Positions 58,890-64,000 of a stretch of DNA of 64,000 nt are shown here, piece by piece. Both the position numbers and the translations under genes were made by a program. The stretch spans positions 1-64,000 of the forward strand of contig JAVBOC010000013.1 of NCBI GenBank assembly GCA_031550975.1. Reading direction: 5' to 3'. Within the stretch, counting starts at the first letter, position 1. The number at the start of each line of letters is the position of its first letter. This stretch comes from UBA947 sp031550975 (GTDB taxonomy: Bacteria > Cyanobacteriota > Vampirovibrionia > Gastranaerophilales > Gastranaerophilaceae). Under the pieces are notes generated by a model. That model saw nothing but the letters and a program-made list of their open reading frames with translations. It did not search any database and had not been told where the DNA came from.

Positions 58890-59507
58890 CTATTTTTTAT
58901 CATAGGGAGTAGAAATAACAGGTTTTGGAGTTTTTAATTTTACGCTCTCAAACATTTCATTGATACGATCTTCCGAACATACAGAATCGTCTTTTAAAAA
59001 TGCGCTGTTGCTATCACAATACATTTCAACATTTCGTTTTGTATTTTCTATTTGTTGAACAGTAAGGCTGTAATTATATCCCCACAATGTATATTCATAC
59101 ATCGTTCCATATGTTAGTGTTGTACCCTGCCGAGGGTATATCATATTAGATTGTGTTTCACGGTATTTTTTAAACGCCGCAATATCTTTTTTGAAAGCTG
59201 TTACAAATCCTTTATCTTCTTTGAAGTTATTAATAATCTTTGTACATAGTTCATCATATCTTTTATACAATGATTCAAGTGCCTTATCACTAAAATAAAG
59301 CATTTGGGAATCGCTGCCCAAAAATTCGTTATGATTTTCAAGATATGGGTCAATATCAGGGCATTTGCGGCAATCGCATTTATCCTCAATAGATTTTAGT
59401 AACTGTTCAGGTTCAACAGGCTTTAAAGCTGACTCTTCCGATTTCGTGCAAGCTGAAAGACAGCCGCACAAGCATATTAAAATAAGACATATACCCAACT
59501 TTTTCAT
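58890..59507 (-). CDS. Lipoprotein with Cys-rich motif, uncharacterised
   Basis: 205 residues. Signal peptide and lipobox LSA|C (Cys20). Near the N-terminus of the mature protein is CDCRKCPDIDPY, a Cys cluster that could bind metal or haem (C-D-C-R-K-C is not a haem motif). The rest is helical. Not recognised. TAATCT (59514-59519, minus strand) is 6 nt from the ATG: leaderless. Confidence 0.65.
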   Translation of the reverse strand: MKKLGICLILICLCGCLSACTKSEESALKPVEPEQLLKSIEDKCDCRKCPDIDPYLENHNEFLGSDSQMLYFSDKALESLYKRYDELCTKIINNFKEDKGFVTAFKKDIAAFKKYRETQSNMIYPRQGTTLTYGTMYEYTLWGYNYSLTVQQIENTKRNVEMYCDSNSAFLKDDSVCSEDRINEMFESVKLKTPKPVISTPYDKK

Positions 59508-59548
59508 AGGTATAGATTATCATAAAAATTTTAATATTCACACATTGC

Positions 59549-59578
59549 TTGACAGATTTAACCATGCCATGCTTCAAT
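59549..59578 (+). promoter_or_regulatory. Promoter with no gene downstream
   Basis: TTGACA (perfect -35), 18 nt, TTCAAT. It faces right between two leftward genes; the only things downstream are a 4-codon ORF and a strong terminator at 59657. Confidence 0.45.
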
Positions 59579-59584
59579 AGAGTA

Positions 59585-59687
59585 ATGGAACGGCGTTAAA
59601 ACCGTATTCATCAAAATAAAACAACAAAAAGTACAATTAAATAATTTTGCAGAGTAAGATATGCCAGTGATTGGCGTATCTTTTTTG
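59585..59687 (+). ncRNA. Candidate small RNA, about 100 nt
   Basis: Bounded by the promoter at 59549-59578 and the terminator AGATATGCC-AGTGATT-GGCGTATCT followed by six T. The first bases read ATGGAACGGCGTTAA, a 4-codon frame with an ACGG/CCGT hairpin around it. No longer frame exists on this strand, and both flanking genes point the other way. No known RNA family is recognised. Confidence 0.35.
59657..59687 (+). terminator. Rho-independent terminator facing right
   Basis: 9-bp stem AGATATGCC/GGCGTATCT, 7-nt loop, then TTTTTT; no protein gene ends here on the plus strand. Confidence 0.85.
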
Positions 59688-59715
59688 CTTATATACCATG
59701 AAAGGTGGTGAACAA

Positions 59716-60129
59716 TTAATGAAGTAAATCAAAAATCACATTAAAGCCATAAATAGCAACTAGCCAATATAGCGGAATAAATACAAAGAAAATTCCCAGC
59801 CAAAAGATATACGGATGAAGTGTAATCAAGGCAGGGGATAACTTTGATGTGTCTATTTTTAAGGTCTTACCTTTATTTTTTAATTTTGTTTCTACAACTG
59901 CAAGAATAACTAGCAGCAGAAAAGCAATCATTGAAAAACAATAAAAACCTAAGAGGTAATGAATCCAAGTATAACCATAAGCCATTCCAACATCAGGAGT
60001 TGTATTGTCTAGTTTACGTATGACAGGTGCTACACGTACAAAAAACGTTGAAGTTACCAAAAAAGACAAATACCCCAAAGAGGATAGTACATTTAAAGCA
60101 ATTAAATTTTTAAAACTACTAATCTTCAC
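59716..60129 (-). CDS. Small multi-spanning membrane protein
   Basis: 137 residues from a GTG at 60129 that lies 6 nt after TATAAT; the longer ATG frame reads through the promoter and is rejected. About four membrane segments (LSSLGYLSFLVTSTFF, YGYTWIHYLLGFYCFSMIAFLLLV, IFWLGIFFVFIPLYWLVAI given in part). Not recognised; size and topology resemble many small integral proteins of unknown role. It is divergent from the DUF6973-like gene, the two -10 boxes overlapping. Confidence 0.55.
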   Translation of the reverse strand: MKISSFKNLIALNVLSSLGYLSFLVTSTFFVRVAPVIRKLDNTTPDVGMAYGYTWIHYLLGFYCFSMIAFLLLVILAVVETKLKNKGKTLKIDTSKLSPALITLHPYIFWLGIFFVFIPLYWLVAIYGFNVIFDLLH

Positions 60130-60135
60130 AACGAA

Positions 60136-60143
60136 ATTATAAC
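60136..60143. promoter_or_regulatory. Overlapping divergent -10 boxes
   Basis: ATTATAAC contains TATAAT on the minus strand (60136-60141) and TATAAC on the plus strand (60138-60143). RNA polymerase cannot occupy both at once, so the two genes are probably expressed alternately. The plus-strand gene has an AAAGGA leader, the minus-strand gene none. Confidence 0.5.
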
Positions 60144-60162
60144 ATAAATGAAAGGACAAATT

Positions 60163-60804
60163 ATGACAAACGAAAAAGAATTAATGGAACAACTAATGAC
60201 AGAATCACACAATTTTGCAAAAAAACATGGGCTTGTATCCTCAACCAATCACAATGATGCTGTGGATGGGTTTAGACACACTTACTCCAGTGCATATTTG
60301 GTTTACAAATATGGCAGCCTAGCTACAAAAGTAGAGGGTAACATGCACGAACTATTAGGACAAAACCCAAGTAATGAAAAAGTTATGGATTACTACAACA
60401 ACCAAGTCGGTCGTGAGATTGGCGAAAGGCTAAAAAAAGATATGAAAAATCTAAAATTCAACAGCGAAGATGAAATTAAACAATATCTTGCTTTTCAAGT
60501 AAATTCAGCCATAAAAGAAAAGAAAGTCATTACTGATTTAAAAGATAAAAGAATTGAAGCCACTTTGAAAAACATGCCGGATCATCCGTTAAGAGTTTAC
60601 ACGCGCGAAGATATTGATAAAATGACTTCAAAAGAATTTGAGAAGAACGAAAAAGCAATTATGAAGCAAATGAAGGAAAAAGGTGTGCCAACTAATGCAG
60701 AAGCACAAAAAGCTGTTACATCAGGCGATATGGTTCATGTTCAAGGCTATACACGTGCAGACGGCACAGAGGTCAAGAGTCATTACAGAGCGAAAGGACA
60801 TTAA
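60163..60804 (+). CDS. DUF6973-like domain protein, possible effector
   Basis: 213 residues. NDAVDGFRHTYSSAYLVYKYG (31-51), MHE (61-63) and DYYNNQVGREIG (76-87) follow the DAFRHAYW...HE...NNxxG plan of DUF6973-type domains that occur in polymorphic toxins and phage-borne proteins. The C-terminus VHVQGYTRADGTEVKSHYRAKGH resembles the short GYxRxDGTxVxxHxR tail of mobile-element proteins. No signal peptide. AAAGGA lies 7 nt before the ATG. The DNA methyltransferase starts 2 nt after its stop, so they are co-expressed. Biochemical activity is unknown. Confidence 0.55.
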   Translation: MTNEKELMEQLMTESHNFAKKHGLVSSTNHNDAVDGFRHTYSSAYLVYKYGSLATKVEGNMHELLGQNPSNEKVMDYYNNQVGREIGERLKKDMKNLKFNSEDEIKQYLAFQVNSAIKEKKVITDLKDKRIEATLKNMPDHPLRVYTREDIDKMTSKEFEKNEKAIMKQMKEKGVPTNAEAQKAVTSGDMVHVQGYTRADGTEVKSHYRAKGH

Positions 60805-60806
60805 TT

Positions 60807-61520
60807 ATGAAAAAAGAAACACAACAACACCAAAACATTGAAAATTATTCAACAGACAATATTGTAAAAGCCGATTTTACACCGCCAAAACCTAAGCACC
60901 CAAAATTAATTAAAACAATAGGTTACGATCAAAAAGAAATGATTGCAGACATTTTAACATTGCATTGTCCGTCAGGTATTGAATTGGACTGTACTTATTC
61001 AACAGGGAATTTTTATAAAAATGCTCCATATTCCGAGCCTAAATATAAAAGTGATACTGTACCTATTTTTGATGACGTAATGGAAGCAAATGCGAAAGAC
61101 TTGCCATTTTATGATGATTTCTTAAAAAGCATAATGTTTGATCCGCCTTTTTTGGCTGGTAAACCAAAACCGGAACATATAGGGAAAATGAGGAAAAGAT
61201 TTTCGTGGTTTCCTTCCATGAAAGAATTATGGGAATTTTATAAGGACACGCTTAAAGAATTTTATAGAGTTTTAGAGCCAGGCGGTGTATTGATTTTCAA
61301 ATGCCAAGACCTTACGGAAAGTAGGCAGCTTTTAAGTCATGTCTATATTGTCAATGAAGCCGAAAAAATGGGTTTTTATGTCAAAGACCTTTTTGTTTTA
61401 CTGGCAAAAACTCGTCTTGTTTCAGCCAGTCAAAGAAGCCAAAAGCATGCACGCAAATTTCACAGCTATTTTTTAGTTTTTGAAAAGAAAAATAAGGCTT
61501 GCGCTCCGATACACATATAA
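60807..61520 (+). CDS. DNA methyltransferase (phage-type, amino-group)
   Basis: 237 residues. Catalytic motif IV is FDPPF (111-115). The segment LDCTYSTGNFYK (60-71) resembles the motif of beta-class phage methyltransferases (DxTYSxGxFxK), and YRVLEPGGVLIFKCQD is motif VIII-like. It should methylate an exocyclic amine of adenine or cytosine in a short site. No target-recognition domain is evident at this size. Co-transcribed with the upstream DUF6973-like gene and 44 nt before the exported nuclease. Confidence 0.82.
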   Translation: MKKETQQHQNIENYSTDNIVKADFTPPKPKHPKLIKTIGYDQKEMIADILTLHCPSGIELDCTYSTGNFYKNAPYSEPKYKSDTVPIFDDVMEANAKDLPFYDDFLKSIMFDPPFLAGKPKPEHIGKMRKRFSWFPSMKELWEFYKDTLKEFYRVLEPGGVLIFKCQDLTESRQLLSHVYIVNEAEKMGFYVKDLFVLLAKTRLVSASQRSQKHARKFHSYFLVFEKKNKACAPIHI

Positions 61521-61564
61521 GCATAATTCATAGATTAACTTTGTGTTTATGTTATAACCTATAT

Positions 61565-62614
61565 ATGACAAATAGAATTTCAAAATTTCTAATCGTTTTT
61601 GCATGTTTATTTTGCATGGTTTTTTGTGGTGTTTCAGCTGAACAAGCACAACAATCGCAAAATTTTAGTGCCGTTATTCAAAAAGTTTTGATTGGCGCAC
61701 CCAATGTTGAAGTTCCAGCAAAGTTTCAAGCAGTTGCTTTCAAAACTCTTTCCATAACAGAAACTCTAAAGGGTAAAAGTCATCAGCAAGAGTTTGGCGG
61801 TGTACGTGCTTTAAGAGATATTTTTGGTGATGACAAACAAAAGTTTGATACGACTTACATCTATTTGAGCGATAATGCGCCTATTGTAGCAATAGCTAAG
61901 GCAACTTGGTATGTCAACCGTCCGCCAAGTGGTGGTGAATTGTTCCGACTTTACTATCAAAAAAATCCTGTAACTTACGCAATGAATGAAGGGGATTTAC
62001 TTTTTATAGGTAAAGTTGACAGCGAACAGTTATTTATAATTGTTGTTGATAGCAATTCACCAATCAAAGACAAATTAATAGCCTCATTTATAACTGAAAA
62101 AATCGCCACAGGAAAAAATACCAATGAAAAAGCTGTCAATGCAATTGCACCGCCTGAAATTCAACCTACAGAAAACTGGTATCGTGTATTTTTCACCCCA
62201 GGAACTGATTGCGAAGTTAATATTATTTCAAGATTGAATAATGCAAAGAAAACAATTGAAATTGCTGTTTATTCCATTACAAACAGGGAAATCGTGAACG
62301 CTATTTTAGCGGCACATGGGCGTGGAGTAAAAGTACGTGTTATAACAGATCTCGGTCAATCAAAAGGAAAAAGATCACTTGTGCAAGAACTTATTGATAC
62401 TGGTGTTCCAGTAAGAATGAATGATGATCCTTGGAAAATTCAACATGATAAATTCGCTATATTTGACGGAAAAGATATAGAGAATGGATCATATAACTGG
62501 ACTTGGAATGCAACAAATAATAACTGTGAAAATTGTATGTTCTTCAAACAAACATGCAGCGAGTTTTCAAACCGCTATGAGTATCTTTGGAAATTCTATG
62601 AGCCAAAGAAATAG
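61565..62614 (+). CDS. Exported two-domain nuclease: EcoRII-N/B3-like domain plus phospholipase D-type domain
   Basis: 349 residues from the ATG at 61565, 6 nt after TATAAC (leaderless). Signal peptide to about residue 25 (KFLIVFACLFCMVFCGVSAE). Residues ~55-175 follow the plan of EcoRII-N/BfiI-C B3-type DNA-binding domains: FKTLSITETLKGKSHQ (KxLSxxxTxxxxxHQ), ELFRLYYQ and EGDLLFIGKV. Residues ~205-349 are a PLD nuclease domain with a single H294-x-K296-x4-D301 motif and GSYNWTWN, as in dimeric Nuc/BfiI enzymes. So a secreted restriction-like nuclease is plausible. The B3 call is a by-eye resemblance; the PLD call is firm. Confidence 0.75.
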   Translation: MTNRISKFLIVFACLFCMVFCGVSAEQAQQSQNFSAVIQKVLIGAPNVEVPAKFQAVAFKTLSITETLKGKSHQQEFGGVRALRDIFGDDKQKFDTTYIYLSDNAPIVAIAKATWYVNRPPSGGELFRLYYQKNPVTYAMNEGDLLFIGKVDSEQLFIIVVDSNSPIKDKLIASFITEKIATGKNTNEKAVNAIAPPEIQPTENWYRVFFTPGTDCEVNIISRLNNAKKTIEIAVYSITNREIVNAILAAHGRGVKVRVITDLGQSKGKRSLVQELIDTGVPVRMNDDPWKIQHDKFAIFDGKDIENGSYNWTWNATNNNCENCMFFKQTCSEFSNRYEYLWKFYEPKK

Positions 62615-62622
62615 ATTTAATA

Positions 62623-63039
62623 ATGATTATAAGAGTTATTTTTTGTTTAATTGCATTATTAATTAATTTGGGTATTTGGGTTCATGCCGAAGACTTCTGT
62701 AATGTTAAATATATAAAAAACTATGATGGTGATACATATACATTTGACTTAGGGGAAACTTTACCTGATTTTTTTAGATATGTACCTGTACGACTTTATG
62801 GGATAGACACTCCTGAAATGAAAGTTGCAGTACAAAGAGAAGCAGCAACAAAAGCTAGGGATTTCGCAGGCAGCGAGATTAAAAATGCGCAACAAGTTAA
62901 TTTAATAAATTGCAAAAAAGATAAATATTTTAGGATTCTATGCAAAATTGAATATGATGGAAAAGATTTAACAGAAGAATTGCTAAAGCGCAAAATGGGC
63001 TATCCTTACTATGGTGGTACGAAAAAACCTTTTAATTAA
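62623..63039 (+). CDS. Exported staphylococcal-nuclease-type thermonuclease
   Basis: 138 residues. Signal peptide MIIRVIFCLIALLINLGIWVHA. SNase fold with calcium and catalytic residues: YDGDTYT (Asp35, Asp37, Thr38), VRLYGIDTPE (Arg57, Glu65) and KYFRILCKI (Arg104). It degrades DNA and RNA with Ca2+ outside the cytoplasm. It starts 8 nt after the PLD nuclease and 3'-overlaps the HD-domain gene by 4 nt. Two exported nucleases in tandem suggest extracellular nucleic acid breakdown or defence. Confidence 0.92.
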   Translation: MIIRVIFCLIALLINLGIWVHAEDFCNVKYIKNYDGDTYTFDLGETLPDFFRYVPVRLYGIDTPEMKVAVQREAATKARDFAGSEIKNAQQVNLINCKKDKYFRILCKIEYDGKDLTEELLKRKMGYPYYGGTKKPFN

Positions 63040-63683
63040 TCTGCATTAAAGTTATATTCAAGAGATTTGCGACTTGCAAGGTAATCGCATAAGTGTACAA
63101 ACTTTTGTGATTCGGTTTTTGGCTTTGGCATTATTTCTTCTGTGCTTTTATATGCTGTATTCCATTGCCCCATGTGCGTGAGAACTAAATCAGATATTTT
63201 ATTCGCAATCTTTTGATTTTCAGTATTTTTTTTAATAAAATTTGCCATTAATATCGGATGTTCAGACTTAGTATATTCTGAATGTTCTTCACCATTTTTC
63301 AAGCCGTCATGAAGTATTAGGGCAGCGATAATGGCATCTTTGTCCCTTTTTAAATCTTGATACATTTCTAATTGTAGAAGTTGATTAGCAATTCCGACAG
63401 CCGCTTTCGTGTGTCTTACTAATCCACCTTTACCTTGTGCATAATTGGGGTGGTATTTTCCTGTGCTAGAAGCAGGGATTTCAAAATAATAATCAGGCAG
63501 TTTTTCAATTAAATTCGTTGTTATATCTCTGACTTCATCATCTTTTATCAAAAACAGTTCTTCTTGAAATGTGCCAACTTTATCAATAGATGCTGGGATT
63601 TCGCTTTGTGTGAGATTTTTCACCACGAAAAACACACCAATTACTATAACCAAAATTAATAAAACTAAAAAACTTTTCTTCAT
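63036..63683 (-). CDS. Membrane-anchored HD-domain phosphohydrolase-like protein
   Basis: 215 residues from the ATG at 63683 with GAGGAG upstream; the ATG 51 nt earlier lies in a repeat-poor leader and is rejected. One N-terminal helix (FLVLLILVIVIGVFFVV). HD motifs: LVRHTKAAV, ALILHDGLKNG (His-Asp), HPILMANFI, LTHMGQWNT and CDYLASRK. The family includes nucleotidases and 3'-5' exoribonucleases of the YhaM type; substrate is unknown. It converges on the SNase gene. Confidence 0.8.
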   Translation of the reverse strand: MKKSFLVLLILVIVIGVFFVVKNLTQSEIPASIDKVGTFQEELFLIKDDEVRDITTNLIEKLPDYYFEIPASSTGKYHPNYAQGKGGLVRHTKAAVGIANQLLQLEMYQDLKRDKDAIIAALILHDGLKNGEEHSEYTKSEHPILMANFIKKNTENQKIANKISDLVLTHMGQWNTAYKSTEEIMPKPKTESQKFVHLCDYLASRKSLEYNFNAD

Positions 63684-63714
63684 ATTCCAACTCCTCATAT
63701 TGTAAATATAACAT

Positions 63715-63748
63715 AAAAAAACCCTAGATATCATCTAAGGGTTTTTTT
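63715..63748. terminator. Bidirectional terminator
   Basis: AAAAAAACCCT and AGGGTTTTTTT arms with AGA/TCT extension; it ends the partial gene at the window edge. Confidence 0.85.
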
Positions 63749-63772
63749 GTTGGAATTAAGAATGTTTATTAA

Positions 63773-64000
63773 TTAACTTCCTTGTTCTTTTTTTATTTGG
63801 GCGAGTTGCTCACGCATTTCAGCCATATTTTGTTCACTAAATTTTTTACCTTCATCTGATTCTATAAAACGTAAGGCTCTTGCTTCCGGATCATATTTAT
63901 CAGCTTGTGCAATGAATTTGTCAGGTTCTTGTTTTAATAAATTTTTATTTATTCTAGTTTCTTTAACCACAGTGTTGCCTGCCTTTCTAGGTATTATTGC
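63773..64000 (-). CDS. C-terminal part of an uncharacterised protein, cut by the window edge
   Basis: The reading frame is open from the window edge to TAA at 63773 (75+ residues: AIIPRKAGNTVVKETRINKN near the edge, ending QLAQIKKEQGS). A GTG at 63970 could start a 65-residue protein but has no ribosome binding site, so continuation beyond the window is preferred. Highly charged and helical. Not recognised. Confidence 0.5.
   Translation of the reverse strand, partial: AIIPRKAGNTVVKETRINKNLLKQEPDKFIAQADKYDPEARALRFIESDEGKKFSEQNMAEMREQLAQIKKEQGS

Overview
The window looks like a chromosome segment of a non-photosynthetic, Gram-negative, flagellated relative of Cyanobacteria (Vampirovibrionia/'Melainabacteria', Gastranaerophilales-like). 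This is an inference from combined traits, not a match: prepilin-like genes with KKG|FTLAEVL signals, outer-membrane barrel proteins ending in Phe, a giant AsmA-like protein, a divergent flagellar basal body, standard code, compact operons and many lineage-specific proteins. No rRNA, CRISPR array, integrase or recognisable transposase is visible.

Layout. 0-7 kb: prepilin fragment, DUF212 and prenyl synthase, rsgA, the efp-accB-accC operon, an XRE regulator, tRNA-Leu(GAG), a glycosyltransferase. 7.3-9.8 kb: flagellar rod genes (two FlgG/FlgF-type, flgB, flgC). 10-17.3 kb: an exported phosphoesterase, lineage-specific genes, aroQ, a degenerate histidine-kinase-like protein overlapping a MalK/UgpC-type ATPase. 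17.6-21.5 kb: the AsmA-like protein. 21.5-28.4 kb: second flagellar block, transcribed leftward (fliE, fliF, a four-helix-bundle gene, a FliG-position gene, fliH, flhA), then yidD. 28.6-38.4 kb: ndk-tgt, gltX, envelope and division genes, a GIY-YIG gene, an exported HExxH protein, ctpA, cdd. 39-55.6 kb: lineage-specific coiled-coil and barrel proteins, an SpoU-type methyltransferase, aminopeptidase P, parvulin, tRNA-Gly(TCC), an M49-like peptidase, rlmH, mscS, folE2, mnmE, prs, acyl-ACP thioesterase. 56.3-64 kb: an AT-richer accessory region with small membrane proteins, a TPR protein, a phosphoesterase, a DUF6973-like protein, a DNA methyltransferase, an exported two-domain nuclease (EcoRII-N/B3-like plus phospholipase-D-type), an exported staphylococcal-type nuclease and an HD-domain protein.

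Several dispersed repeat families thread the window. Family A has arms built from tandem GTGAATAGT-like units in inverted orientation. Family B is a TAGGGACTAGGGAC-type minisatellite. Family C is palindromic GTCATTCCGAA/GTCATTCTGAGC elements. Family D is an ~83-bp element, and family E is a longer GC-rich element. F is a TTGAATGG minirepeat. They sit between genes, enclose small ORFs (four-helix bundle; GIY-YIG), nest in each other (D inside E) and lie in frame inside rsgA and mnmE. A ~140-bp inverted repeat encloses fliE and could support inversion.

A second recurrent theme is leaderless expression: about 18 start codons (ATG or GTG) lie 5-7 nt, nearly always exactly 6 nt, after a TATAAT-like hexamer with no room for a leader, while other genes have ordinary Shine-Dalgarno sequences. 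Two leaderless mini-ORFs precede Shine-Dalgarno-driven genes and may couple to them.
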